Below, in pieces: positions 42,201-50,335 of a DNA stretch of 64,000 nt. Position numbers and translations under genes: made by a program. Below the pieces are notes generated by a model, which was not told the origin of the DNA, made no database searches, and worked only from the letters and a program-made list of their open reading frames with translations. The stretch spans positions 19,310 through 83,309 of the forward strand of contig JAGAHV010000199.1 of assembly GCA_017626895.1 (NCBI GenBank), written 5' to 3'. Source of the DNA: Ventricola sp017626895. Lineage in GTDB: Bacteria; Bacillota; Clostridia; Christensenellales; Aristaeellaceae. Numbering within the stretch: position 1 is the stretch's first letter; every line of letters starts with the position of its first letter.

Positions 42201-42458
42201 GATATGCTCATGTCCAGGCTGCCTGCCGGTTTCAAAACAAGATATGTTGTCGGCGATAAAGGGGAGGACGTCGTCCTGATTAAAAAAAGGATGATGGAAA
42301 TGGGCTACTACAGCGGCTCAACCTTCTTCAATGACCGTTACAATGATTATATGGCCAGCCATGTCCGTACGCTTCAGAGCCGGAACAATCTCCCTGTCAC
42401 CGGGGAAATCGGGATTCCGGAACTGATGCTGCTGTTTGGTCAGGAGGAGAACAGGTAA
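39237..42458 (+). CDS. FtsK/SpoIIIE-fold pseudo-ATPase fused to Thr/Pro stalk and peptidoglycan-binding domain
   Basis: 1073 residues. Residues about 30-365 follow the order of an FtsK motor: beta-domain segment ending EVLELRTALESHEILSSP, then SQLTIPVGRAF (compare SPLTIALGKDI), LRFLLLDQGHVLESFYDLP (compare VKLILIDPK.VELS.Y..IPHL), ALKWAV-like CLQVIRWIQDEI, and HGLMVGIHFFMQMSTP (compare AAGIHLVIATQRP). Walker A is replaced by DYTPGMTDV (163-171) and Walker B by VVITPADELF (261-270), so ATP use looks lost. A basic linker, one membrane helix at about 578-598, a Thr/Pro/Ala region and a C-terminal peptidoglycan-binding-like domain (about 1000-1070; GDKGEDVVLIKKRMMEMGYY) follow. Cytoplasmic N-terminus, extracellular C-terminus inferred. 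Confidence 0.75.
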   Translation: MDKYQSPSLSMIPLYRSEGDPTRVVMDWKQAGIRIEHDLLQEGFGVKVFTLEEKEEQVIFGIIVSEDRFSMPYYQEVFGNILENLAERDNFTLTPSPDGTKAFYLSLNKEQVEVLELRTALESHEILSSPSQLTIPVGRAFSDTVESLDLRFFSCFYMMDIQDYTPGMTDVLLTGFLFRTNPKNLRFLLLDQGHVLESFYDLPYMFDPPTRTMSGCLQVIRWIQDEIILRLGAMEAKGARSLDGYNASLRVDEQAYTRLLVVITPADELFQNQEFLTVLRMVREHGLMVGIHFFMQMSTPVPITFLTKTTLCFKRAIDAETAKHRLVKNYQIKRGEHTPHFVNACYIEQSDIDTITSYLKENNQLKYMNLVKVHEEEPEQVSETSDRDRTEDLLNASLDQSSAAALSPEEPQEPVSESPSALWARPASLIHIPKNPGVASKEPLKELRRRRVTGYIARFERIVRTGEINHVFRSKKRLRKKTIYRKKTILEAYAETQAPTPKRPRSEQPAAPVTAGANVSRNYTETAASNTPARPEAPVTAPAKPADQVNAQTAPESTQRKTEPDTKPAGSEASRRKIRKPILPILLGCSLLVGGTYAILRQHNIIQPVTSYIPALNGIFSAADKDASPAPMTAETPAVAPATMTPDKATPAPTSAPAAAATEAPAISGPNTLSVSGTTGSPADVRGKPERTPAPTGIATAVPTQEPAKPTAAPANTMTPVPTQTAVPSVTATAAAATVTPARNTAVPTETPMSTVRPEETRATTIDSTDALSNKSIRIITMTAATASPTTEPTSTPKPTATVVPTSTPKPTATAAPTSTPKPTATDAPTSTPKPTATAAPTSTPKPTATAAPTSTPKPTATAAPTTAPKQATAAPTATPEQKASAPTVILTAIPAQSPKAKGAESTENVLPGSTEAPEKPEEEAGTEESAASTLPVTVLWGDDTLTDKGASSTEVSELSEMGDLETESGNSGKGQSSVVQNAAQDAADMLMSRLPAGFKTRYVVGDKGEDVVLIKKRMMEMGYYSGSTFFNDRYNDYMASHVRTLQSRNNLPVTGEIGIPELMLLFGQEENR
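41613..41828 (+). repeat. Six tandem 36-bp coding repeats (PTSTPKPTAT + 2 residues)
   Basis: Six units of 12 residues, PTSTPKPTAT followed by VV, AA, DA, AA, AA, AA. DNA copies differ by a few synonymous bases, so expansion is recent. Part of the extracellular stalk. Confidence 0.93.
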
Positions 42459-42479
42459 TACTATGCATGGGCAATCTCC

Positions 42480-42544
42480 GCGGCATTCCGGCAGAATCCG
42501 GGAACTGAAAATGCAGTACTCCCGGTTATGGCCGGAATGTCCGC
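42480..42544 (+). other. Long nested stem-loop between envelope genes 1 and 2
   Basis: Outer stem GCGG-CATTCCGGC pairs with GCCGGAATG-(T bulge)-CCGC, 13 bp; then an inner CCGGGA / TCCCGG, and ACTG / CAGT capped by AAAATG. In total 23 pairs over 65 bases. No U-tract. Candidate processing or translation-control element for the TPR-like gene. Confidence 0.75.
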
Positions 42545-42569
42545 TGGAAGAAAGATGGGGTGAAAACAG

Positions 42570-45233
42570 ATGAAACACAAAAAAGTAATCATTGCCGTGG
42601 TAATCTGCCTGCTCCTTATTCTGATTCCGATTTATCTGAATCACCCAAACCGTAAATACAGACGTGCCGTGGAGGCCTTTAACAGGGATCAAACGGAAGA
42701 AGCTGCCACGATTTTTGGCGAAATCCCCACCTACAGGGATTCGGCCATGTATCTCAGCTACCTGAAAAGCCTTGATCTTTATAAAAAGGGTGACTTTGAA
42801 AATGCGGAGAAAGGATTTCGGGAACTGGGGAACTTTCTCAACAGTCCTGAACTGGTCAACCACTGTGTTCAGGAACAGCAGGTGCAGCGTTATGAAACAG
42901 CCCTGAAGACCTTTGAAAATCAGTCCTATGCAGAGGCGGGAGAACTGTTCAGACAGCTGGGGTCCTATGAGCGGGCGAAAGACTATGCCGCCTACTGCGA
43001 CGGAATGGTTCATTTTTCAGAGGGTGAATACCGCCAGGCACAGGAGAACTTCCTTCAGGTATCCGACTTCCTTGATGCGGACAGCTGGGCTGAGGCCAGC
43101 AGCATGATGGAACAGGAGACGGTTTACCGGGAGGCACGGGAGCTGTTTGACAACGGGAAAATCCAGGAAGCCCGGGATCTGTTCCAGAAAATCCCGGACT
43201 ATGAGGAAGCCACACAGTATTACCGATATACAGAAGGGCTCCTGGCACTCGAGGAAAAGAATTATACCGTTGCCTCGACTTCCTTCCAGAGCATCCCGGG
43301 GTTCAGGGACGCGGATGATCTGGCCAGACTCAGTATCGAGCGGCAGACTTCCCAGCAGTATCAGGATGCGGTGAAACTGTTTAAGGAGAACCGGTACAAA
43401 GAGGCAACCTCAGCATTTGCCAGTATCTCCAGCTATGCGGATTCCGAGTATTATATTGATTACATGTCTGCGATGGAGGATCTTAACAGAGAGAAGTATC
43501 CGGAGGCGATTGAAAAGCTTCGCCGGATGGAAACCTTCCTGGACAGCAAACGGGTCGCAGATGAGGCAGAAAAACAGTACCATACGCTTCTTTACAACGG
43601 CGCCATGACGCATTTCGAAGATGAAAACTATGAGGAAGCGCTGGAACTGTTCGAAAAACTGGGCGAGTACGAAGATTCAGCCCAATACAGGGCCTATATT
43701 ACCGGCATTCTGGCAGACAAAAAGGAAGACTATCTGAATGCCTATACGGCATATAATTCGATTCCGGATTTTAAAGATGCCGCACAGCGGGCCAGAGCCG
43801 CGAGAAATGCCTATCTTGAACAGCAGTATCAGCTTGGTGTTGCCGCTGTCAGCGACGGGGATTTCGGAAAAGCCCTGGAGGCGTTTGAACACACCGAGGG
43901 ATACAAGGACACTGCACGCTATCAGGCCTATATCAGCGGCCGTGATGCCCTTGAACATGAGGATTACCGGAAAGCGGAGGCGACGTTCGGCGAGCTCGGC
44001 CGATTCCTTGACAGCCGGGAGCTGATGGAGCTCAGTACGGAAAAACTGATTCCCATCCGTTACGATTCGGCCATGGAAGCGCTGGAAGAGGGACGCTACG
44101 AAGAGGCGGTCAGGGATTTTGAGATCATCCGCGGCTATCGGGATGCGGACCATTACGCGGAATATTCCCGCGTGCTGCTGACCGCCTATGTGGGGGATTA
44201 TCAGGACGCCATTGAAATGGCCCAAAAGATGGAGGATTTCCCTGACAAGAACAACCTGCTGATCTACATCGAGGCCAGACAGGCCGAGTCCGAACTTGAC
44301 TACGAGAAAGCGATTGAAAAGTATCAGCAGATTCCCACCTTCAGAGACAGTGATGAGCGGCTGATGTGGCTGCCGGACATGATTCTGGATCGTGATTTTG
44401 ACCGCCTTGCGGATAAACTTTCTGCAAGAACCTGGTGGAATCAGCCCCTGATGAACGAAGTGAGTGCTCTCCTTCAGAAGGAATACCAGGTGACTAATAC
44501 CACCATGAAACTGCGTTTCCTGACCCTGGCAGATTCACTGCTTGAAAACGGCGATTTTGAACACAGCTATCAGCTCACTGAACAGCTCGTCCGGCAGGAT
44601 GAGGACATGGCACCGAAACTGCTGGAAATCCAGTACCTGTATGCGCTGACCGAGATGGAGAAAAACAATCCGGAACAGGCAGAGTGGATGCTGGAAGAGC
44701 TGGCGGAGCAGGATTATCCGGAGGCAAAGGCCACGCTTGAGCAGTGCTGGCAGATGCTCCGCGAGAAAGCAGAGAAAAACGGAAACCCGGGTCTGGTCGA
44801 ATATTATCAGGGCAAACTGAATCCGGCGGGGACAGAGGAACCGGTCAGCACGGAAGGAACCGAACCCGGAACCCCGGCAGGGCCCGAAAGCATCCCGGAG
44901 GCTGCTCCCCGGGAGGAGAGCGAAAAAGCCGGCTGGACACCAGCCCGGATTGCCTTCGAAGAGAAAAAAGCAGCTTTTATCAGGCTGATCAAGCAGAAAC
45001 TTCAGAGTCTGGTCGAAGCAGCGGAACAGATGTCCCTCTCATCCGGTCCGGTATCTGAGGAAACCGGAAAGACGAAGGAAGGAACGGAAAACGAAGCATC
45101 CGGTCCTGCTGACCGCGAGGCATCTGAACTTTCGGATGAGACAATAACCGCAAATGCGCAGGAAACGGATGAGCATCCGTTTATGGAAGCAACGCCGGAT
45201 GAAGCGGCGAGTATTCAGGATTCCCTGGACTGA
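42570..45233 (+). CDS. Membrane-anchored extracellular helical-repeat (TPR-like) protein
   Basis: 887 residues. One N-terminal membrane helix (about 5-23, VIIAVVICLLLILIPIYL) with no cleavage site, so the bulk lies outside. About 15-18 degenerate repeats of 35-40 residues from 25 to 640, each built like Y..A...F..G.Y.EA...F..L..F.DS..Y..Y..G. This resembles TPR-like solenoids, a protein-binding scaffold. The C-terminal 130 residues are Glu/Pro/Thr-rich and disordered. TGGGGTG site. Second gene of the envelope cluster. Confidence 0.85.
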   Translation: MKHKKVIIAVVICLLLILIPIYLNHPNRKYRRAVEAFNRDQTEEAATIFGEIPTYRDSAMYLSYLKSLDLYKKGDFENAEKGFRELGNFLNSPELVNHCVQEQQVQRYETALKTFENQSYAEAGELFRQLGSYERAKDYAAYCDGMVHFSEGEYRQAQENFLQVSDFLDADSWAEASSMMEQETVYREARELFDNGKIQEARDLFQKIPDYEEATQYYRYTEGLLALEEKNYTVASTSFQSIPGFRDADDLARLSIERQTSQQYQDAVKLFKENRYKEATSAFASISSYADSEYYIDYMSAMEDLNREKYPEAIEKLRRMETFLDSKRVADEAEKQYHTLLYNGAMTHFEDENYEEALELFEKLGEYEDSAQYRAYITGILADKKEDYLNAYTAYNSIPDFKDAAQRARAARNAYLEQQYQLGVAAVSDGDFGKALEAFEHTEGYKDTARYQAYISGRDALEHEDYRKAEATFGELGRFLDSRELMELSTEKLIPIRYDSAMEALEEGRYEEAVRDFEIIRGYRDADHYAEYSRVLLTAYVGDYQDAIEMAQKMEDFPDKNNLLIYIEARQAESELDYEKAIEKYQQIPTFRDSDERLMWLPDMILDRDFDRLADKLSARTWWNQPLMNEVSALLQKEYQVTNTTMKLRFLTLADSLLENGDFEHSYQLTEQLVRQDEDMAPKLLEIQYLYALTEMEKNNPEQAEWMLEELAEQDYPEAKATLEQCWQMLREKAEKNGNPGLVEYYQGKLNPAGTEEPVSTEGTEPGTPAGPESIPEAAPREESEKAGWTPARIAFEEKKAAFIRLIKQKLQSLVEAAEQMSLSSGPVSEETGKTKEGTENEASGPADREASELSDETITANAQETDEHPFMEATPDEAASIQDSLD

Positions 45234-45280
45234 ACGGTTCCGGTAATACGCGGAACAACAACACAGAAAGGCGGTAGTGT

Positions 45281-46918
45281 ATGAGTAAAGGCGTTTTTAT
45301 CAGTTTTCTTCTGGCTCTCCTTCTTCTCGTATCTCTGGCATCGGCAGAGAGTACGGGGATCACGATCCTCTACCCGGAAAACAATGAGGTCCTTGATCCG
45401 GGCGAGGAAATGGTCATGCTTGTCTTTCAGGTGCCCGAGGCACATAAAGAGGAGTTTTTCAACTACATTCTGACGGATACGGCGACAAATGAGGTCGTCG
45501 AGGCAGATGAAATGGATGTCGATCCGGAAGATATGACCGGCGTGATCGGGTTTGACATGTCGACCTTTGAAAAGGGCGGCTCCTATCGGATCCGTGTCAC
45601 CGGAAAGACACCGGATGCGGGGGATGCGTCAATTCTCTTTTCCATTGGAACGGAATCCACCAGGCAAGAGGACAGCCTCTCTGAGGCCGAACCGCTCGCG
45701 TCACCCTCCGCGACACCGGAAAGAACAGAGAATGATTTTATTCTCAGCCTGGTCAGTCCGGCAGACGGGAATGAAATTGATCCGGCGGAGACGGCAGATG
45801 TCCAGTTCCTCTGGGTGCTCGATGAATACCCTGTTTCAGATGTTGCCTATGAATGGTCCGTTGAAACGGATAAAGGGGAAAACATCCTCAAAGGACATGG
45901 GCGCATGAACAGCCAGCAGAAACAGTATGGCTTTGCCACACCGGCCGACCTGTTCCCCAGAGGGGAAAAACTGACTTTCCGGGTCACCGCGCTTGAGGAG
46001 GACACCACCGTCAGCTTCTCCATCGCCAAAGCCCCGGATCCGACGCCGACCCCCGCAGCCACGCCGACACCGACACCGGAACCGAAAGCGACCCAGGAAC
46101 AGCTGATCGCCTCGGCAGCCAAAAAGATCGGTGTGCCCAGGTCCTATATTTCCAAGGTCCGTGTATCCGGTGAAACCGTTTATCCTTTCGCGGCGGTTCT
46201 TGAATCCGGAACCTATTCCGGCGATTCAGTGCTCCGCATTGTTCAGCCGGCCAACGGAACGGTATTCAGCTTCCACGAGACCATGTTCTTTGAGGTCAGT
46301 CTTGAGGTCCTGTCAGACCTGAATGAGCGTCTGACCGTGTCCTTCCAGGATCCTGCCAGCGGGAATACCTATTACATCATGAACTACGATAAGCCGGCAG
46401 AAGCAGGAAAAACCGTGCGTCTGGCGGTACCGTGCCGCTATTTCACGACGAACAATCTGGTTTCCATGCGGATTGACGGGCCAAACGGTACGAATCACGG
46501 CGAGACCCTGTTCTCTTTCCGGGCCTTTGTTCCGACGCCAAAACCGACCCAGGTGCCAACGCCTGCACCGACAGAGCAGCCTGCCGCCGCACCGGCAGCA
46601 GTGGAAGCACCCGCAGCGGCAACGGCAGAGCCGGCGGAGACCATGGCACCGGCCGCGGATGAAACAAAACCAGCACAGTCTGAAGTGGCCCCGGGTGTTG
46701 GAATCCAGGAGTTCCAGGGACGTGTCAAAGTACACAGAGATGCCTCAATCAACATTCGTGAACTGCCTGATTCAAAGAGCAGAAAACTGGCCATTGCCAC
46801 GCCGAACTCGGTATTCAAGTGCACCGGCAAAACCGACAACGGATGGTATCGCATCATCTTGCGTGATGGCAGAACCGGCTATATTTCCGCCAAGCTCTCA
46901 CGTTTGCTGAGAAAATAG
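45281..46918 (+). CDS. Secreted multi-domain protein with C-terminal bacterial SH3 domain
   Basis: 545 residues. Signal peptide 1-22 (FISFLLALLLLVSLASA). Three beta-rich, Ig-like segments, each starting with a similar motif: ITILYPENNEVLDPGEE, LVSPADGNEIDPAET, LRIVQPANGTVFSFHET. Between and after them lie Thr/Pro/Ala linkers (PTPAATPTPTPEP, PTPKPTQVPTPAP) like those of the upstream stalk protein. C-terminal SH3b at about 480-545 (GRVKVHRDASINIRELPD...NGWYRIILRDGRTGYISAKL), a wall-binding or peptide-binding domain. 47 bases after the repeat protein; ends in a strong terminator. Confidence 0.85.
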   Translation: MSKGVFISFLLALLLLVSLASAESTGITILYPENNEVLDPGEEMVMLVFQVPEAHKEEFFNYILTDTATNEVVEADEMDVDPEDMTGVIGFDMSTFEKGGSYRIRVTGKTPDAGDASILFSIGTESTRQEDSLSEAEPLASPSATPERTENDFILSLVSPADGNEIDPAETADVQFLWVLDEYPVSDVAYEWSVETDKGENILKGHGRMNSQQKQYGFATPADLFPRGEKLTFRVTALEEDTTVSFSIAKAPDPTPTPAATPTPTPEPKATQEQLIASAAKKIGVPRSYISKVRVSGETVYPFAAVLESGTYSGDSVLRIVQPANGTVFSFHETMFFEVSLEVLSDLNERLTVSFQDPASGNTYYIMNYDKPAEAGKTVRLAVPCRYFTTNNLVSMRIDGPNGTNHGETLFSFRAFVPTPKPTQVPTPAPTEQPAAAPAAVEAPAAATAEPAETMAPAADETKPAQSEVAPGVGIQEFQGRVKVHRDASINIRELPDSKSRKLAIATPNSVFKCTGKTDNGWYRIILRDGRTGYISAKLSRLLRK

Positions 46919-46924
46919 AATGAC

Positions 46925-46953
46925 AAGGAGCAGGAACGCCTGCTCCTTTTTTC
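46925..46953 (+). terminator. Intrinsic terminator after the SH3b gene
   Basis: 10-bp stem AAGGAGCAGG / CCTGCTCCTT, loop AACG, tail TTTTC. It ends the three-gene envelope transcript. Confidence 0.9.
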
Positions 46954-46984
46954 GAAACTCTATTTCCCGGTAACGGGGAGAATC

Positions 46985-47013
46985 TTGACTTTCCTGATGG
47001 ATGCGTGTATCGT
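46985..47013 (+). promoter_or_regulatory. Promoter of the foldase-like lipoprotein gene
   Basis: TTGACT, 17 bases, TATCGT. It overlaps the upstream-most in-frame ATG, which supports the later start at 47054. Confidence 0.6.
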
Positions 47014-47053
47014 AAAAACAGATTCGATGCTCAACGAAAGGACAGAACAACAG

Positions 47054-48337
47054 ATGAAGCGGTTGATTCAGCTTATTTTGATTCTTTTGCTGGTGATGAC
47101 AGGCTGCCTGGCAGAGGAGGATCCGGCGGTCGTGACAGTGGGGCAGATTTCCTATCCGCTGTCCCTTGCCCGTTATGCCATGAAATCAGGCGAGATGATG
47201 CAGATTCTCGGCTATACCCAGGCAGAGGAAAATGTCTCCCTGACGGATTCGGTCATTGAGAACTTTATCCATATGGGGATCATTGAAAATCAGCTCATGG
47301 AGGCGGGAAAACACGATCTGACAGAGGATGAGACCATCATCCTCAAGGGGCATGCCGGCAGTGTTTACGACGAACTGTGGCAGGGGCTCAAACAGCAGCT
47401 GCTTGCAGCCGGTTACGAGGCATCTGACGGGGATATTACCCGGTGGCTCGAAACAGAGCTGGGATGTACGGCGGAGGTTGTCTACCAGGAAGTGCTGGCG
47501 CAGGAATGGATTGCAAGGGCCATCGGGCTTTACTGCAGCGATGTGACCATTACCACGGGTGAAACCGTGGAGTATCTCAGAAAGTACTATATCGAACCGG
47601 ATCAGGAAGCGTACGAGAACAACATTGACCGGTATGAAGAGGAGATTCTCCTGACAGGATCTGAATCCTTTTTCATGCCGGAGGGATACCGGAAACTCAG
47701 GCAGATTGTTCTCCCGTATCCTCAGGAGGTACTCGATGAGATTGCCAAAATCCAGCCGGAACTGAACCTTGTCAATGCGGAGATGATGGATCTGCGGGAA
47801 AAGATGGCGGATGCCCTGATCGAGGGGAAGGAGACGGAGTCTCTTCTCAGTGAGTACCGGGGAAAGCAGGAAAAGCAGGGGAAACTGACGGGGGAGATTC
47901 AGACCATTGAGGATAATGCCATTCCGCTGCTCGCAGCCACCACGGATTCCATTTACAGCCGTCTTTCTCATGGAACAGAATTCACCACCCTGATCAGTGA
48001 GTATGCGCGGGAGGGCGAGGACGTGGAGATGCTCCGCGAGGGACTTCAGTTCCACCCGTCCAGCAAAAACTGGCCGGACACATTTCGCCGGGCAGCCACA
48101 GCGCTTAAAAATCCGGGCGACGTGTCCAAACCCTTTGCGGCAGATGACGGAATTCATATTCTCCAGTATGTGGAAGACATTCCAGGGGGTGTGCATAAGC
48201 TGACGGAGGAGGAACAGAGTGCCCTGTACAGCGCCGCGCTCCAGCAAAAGCAGCTGTCCGTTCTGGGTGAGCAGATTGAAAAATGGAGAAGCAGGTATAC
48301 GATAAAGACTAATCCCGAACTGCTTGAGAATCTGTAA
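47054..48337 (+). CDS. SurA/PrsA-like peptidyl-prolyl isomerase lipoprotein
   Basis: 427 residues from the ATG at 47054 (MKRLIQLILILLLVMTGC), which gives a clean signal peptide with lipobox MTGC. N-terminal SurA_N-like helical region (about 30-190) with VIENFIHMGIIENQLMEAGKHDLT; a parvulin rotamase domain from about 205 to 405, split by a long coiled-coil-like insert (LDEIAKIQPELNLVNAEMMDL...EIQTIEDN); then DSIYSRLSHGTEFTTLISEYA...FAADDGIHILQYVE. Extracytoplasmic foldase for secreted proteins. Own promoter; proximity suggests it serves the envelope cluster. Confidence 0.83.
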   Translation: MKRLIQLILILLLVMTGCLAEEDPAVVTVGQISYPLSLARYAMKSGEMMQILGYTQAEENVSLTDSVIENFIHMGIIENQLMEAGKHDLTEDETIILKGHAGSVYDELWQGLKQQLLAAGYEASDGDITRWLETELGCTAEVVYQEVLAQEWIARAIGLYCSDVTITTGETVEYLRKYYIEPDQEAYENNIDRYEEEILLTGSESFFMPEGYRKLRQIVLPYPQEVLDEIAKIQPELNLVNAEMMDLREKMADALIEGKETESLLSEYRGKQEKQGKLTGEIQTIEDNAIPLLAATTDSIYSRLSHGTEFTTLISEYAREGEDVEMLREGLQFHPSSKNWPDTFRRAATALKNPGDVSKPFAADDGIHILQYVEDIPGGVHKLTEEEQSALYSAALQQKQLSVLGEQIEKWRSRYTIKTNPELLENL

Positions 48338-48581
48338 ATCCGGAAAGTCTCACCGTGCCGGAAATCAGCCATAAACGTGACTGTATCCGGCACCAATGAC
48401 CGGTTGCCGCCTAAATTACAGCTTGCACAGGGCACGCAGAAATGATATAATTTCGCAGATATTCTGGTGAGTGAATGTTTGAGTGGCCCTGCCGCTTAAG
48501 AGGCAGTCAGTCAGATTCGGAGCCCGGCCAGGATGCTCCGGCATATAACAACTGTGAGGCTCATAAAGAGGAGGAAGATTT
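48338..48581 (+). promoter_or_regulatory. upp leader region with promoter and stem-loops
   Basis: After the promoter at 48423 comes a stem CTGCC / GGCAG (48489-48506, loop GCTTAAGA) followed by a TCA bulge and a partly paired outer segment, then GGAGC / GCTCC (48520-48539), then ACAACTGTGAGGCTCATAAAGAGGAGG. The order of parts resembles the leaders at 23421 and 54273, but the outer stem has one mismatch, so membership is tentative. Confidence 0.4.
48423..48451 (+). promoter_or_regulatory. Promoter of upp
   Basis: TTGCAC, 17 bases, TATAAT, giving a leader of about 124 bases. Confidence 0.85.
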
Positions 48582-49211
48582 ATGTCAACAGTACATGTGT
48601 TTGATCATCCCCTGATTACACATAAACTGTCCCTGATGAGAGACAAGAATACAGGACCCAAGGAATTTCGGGAACTGCTCAATGAGATTTCCATGCTGAT
48701 GGCCTATGAGGTAACCCGTGATCTTCCCCTTGTCGACGTGGAAATTGAAACACCGATCTGCAAAACCAAGACAAAGGTGCTTCAGGGAAAGAAGCTTGCC
48801 ATTGTGCCGATTCTGCGTGCCGGACTGGGCATGGTGGATGGGTTTATGTCCCTGGTGCCTGCCGCGAAAGTCGGTCATATCGGACTCTACCGGGATCCGG
48901 AAACCCTGCAGCCGGTGGAATACTACTGCAAGCTTCCCAGCGATGCAGAGGAACGTGAAATTCTGCTGGTCGATCCCATGCTGGCCACCGGCGGTTCATC
49001 CTCTGCCGCAATCGGATTCCTGAAAAAACGCGGCTGCCACAATATCCGGCTGGTTTCCCTGATTGCATCACCGGAGGGTGTGGAAAGAGTCCAGAAGGAT
49101 CATCCGGACGTGGACATTTTCGTGGCGGGAATGGACAGCCACCTGAATGAACATGGCTATATCGTTCCCGGTCTTGGCGATGCGGGAGACCGGCTCTTCG
49201 GTACCAAGTAA
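48582..49211 (+). CDS. upp: Uracil phosphoribosyltransferase
   Basis: 209 residues, standard length. PRPP-binding loop VDPMLATGGSS (about 128-138), uracil-binding ending YIVPGLGDAGDRLFGTK. Converts uracil and PRPP to UMP in pyrimidine salvage. GAGGAGG ribosome site; preceded by a promoter and a structured leader, followed by a terminator. No uracil permease next to it. Confidence 0.96.
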   Translation: MSTVHVFDHPLITHKLSLMRDKNTGPKEFRELLNEISMLMAYEVTRDLPLVDVEIETPICKTKTKVLQGKKLAIVPILRAGLGMVDGFMSLVPAAKVGHIGLYRDPETLQPVEYYCKLPSDAEEREILLVDPMLATGGSSSAAIGFLKKRGCHNIRLVSLIASPEGVERVQKDHPDVDIFVAGMDSHLNEHGYIVPGLGDAGDRLFGTK

Positions 49212-49217
49212 ACATTG

Positions 49218-49250
49218 GAGAGCGCACTGTCCCGGTGCGCTCTCTTATCT
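49218..49250 (+). terminator. Intrinsic terminator of upp
   Basis: Perfect 10-bp stem GAGAGCGCAC / GTGCGCTCTC, 7-base loop, then TTATCTGT (weak U-tract). Confidence 0.75.
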
Positions 49251-49349
49251 GTATCAGGTATTTGTCCCAAAAGGGCAAACGGGTTTTGGATCAAATAACG
49301 CTCCGAACAGAACCGGATGGGTCTGCGTCGGAACCGGAAAGGTGATTTT

Positions 49350-50309
49350 ATGGATCGGATTGCTGTACTGATTCCCTGCTATAATGAGGCAAAGACCATT
49401 GAAAAAGTCGTCAAGGATTTTCATCGTGCCCTTCCTGAGGCCGCCATTTACGTCTATGACAACAATTCATCAGATGGAACCGGCGCAATTGCGGAGCGGG
49501 CCGGTGCCATTGTCCGCAGAGAGCGGATGCAGGGGAAAGGCAATGTCATCCGGCGGATGTTCCGGGAGATCGATGCCAGGTGCTATGTCCTGGTTGACGG
49601 GGATGATACCTACCCGGCTGAATCCGCTTCTGAAATGGTGGACCTGGTCATTCATGAACAGGCGGATATGGTCATCGGCGACCGGCTTTCAAGTACCTAT
49701 TTCACCGAAAACAAACGTCCCTTTCACAACTTCGGAAACAGCCTGGTCAGAGGAACCATCAACCGCCTGTTCGGCAGCGATATTCTGGATATCATGACCG
49801 GCTACCGGGCATTTTCCTATCGTTTTGTGAAGACCTATCCGGTTCTGACAAAGGGCTTTGAAATCGAAACGGATATGAGCGTCCATGCCATTTACCGGAA
49901 CATGCTGCTTCGCAATGTGGTGGTCACGTATCGGGACCGTCCGGCGGGCAGCGAATCAAAACTCAATACCGGCAGAGACGGTATCAAGGTGCTGATCACC
50001 ATTGCCAGGCTGTATAAGAACTATAAGCCTTTTTCCTTTTTCACGATTCTGGCCCTGATTCTGATGGTCCTATCCATTGCTTTTGTCAGTCCGGTATTGA
50101 GGGAATTCATTACCACAGGACTTGTCCCGCGTTTCCCGACCCTGATTACCTGTCTTTTCGGGATGCTTGCCGCGCTGCTTCTGTTTATCTGTGGCCTGAT
50201 TCTCTCTTCCATGCAGGAAAAGGACAAACGGGATTTTGAATATCAGCTGGTGGAAACAGAGGAACGCTTTATCCGGGCCTGCAGGGAAGATGAACGGGCA
50301 AACAAGTGA
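49350..50309 (+). CDS. GT2 family polyprenyl-phosphate glycosyltransferase
   Basis: 319 residues from the ATG at 49350 (AAAGGTG upstream). GT-A fold: VLIPCYNEAKTIEKVV, YDNNSSDGT, GKGNVIRRMF, metal site VDGDDTYPAE, and DIMTGYRAFSYRFVKTYP. Two C-terminal membrane helices (about 225-245 and 262-290). Resembles dolichol-phosphate mannose synthase/DPMS-like and GtrB enzymes that load a sugar on a lipid carrier. Sugar and acceptor unknown. Overlaps the radical SAM frame slightly, but its own product ends at 50309. Confidence 0.88.
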   Translation: MDRIAVLIPCYNEAKTIEKVVKDFHRALPEAAIYVYDNNSSDGTGAIAERAGAIVRRERMQGKGNVIRRMFREIDARCYVLVDGDDTYPAESASEMVDLVIHEQADMVIGDRLSSTYFTENKRPFHNFGNSLVRGTINRLFGSDILDIMTGYRAFSYRFVKTYPVLTKGFEIETDMSVHAIYRNMLLRNVVVTYRDRPAGSESKLNTGRDGIKVLITIARLYKNYKPFSFFTILALILMVLSIAFVSPVLREFITTGLVPRFPTLITCLFGMLAALLLFICGLILSSMQEKDKRDFEYQLVETEERFIRACREDERANK

Positions 50310-50335
50310 TATCTATGAAGGAGGATTGCAGGATC

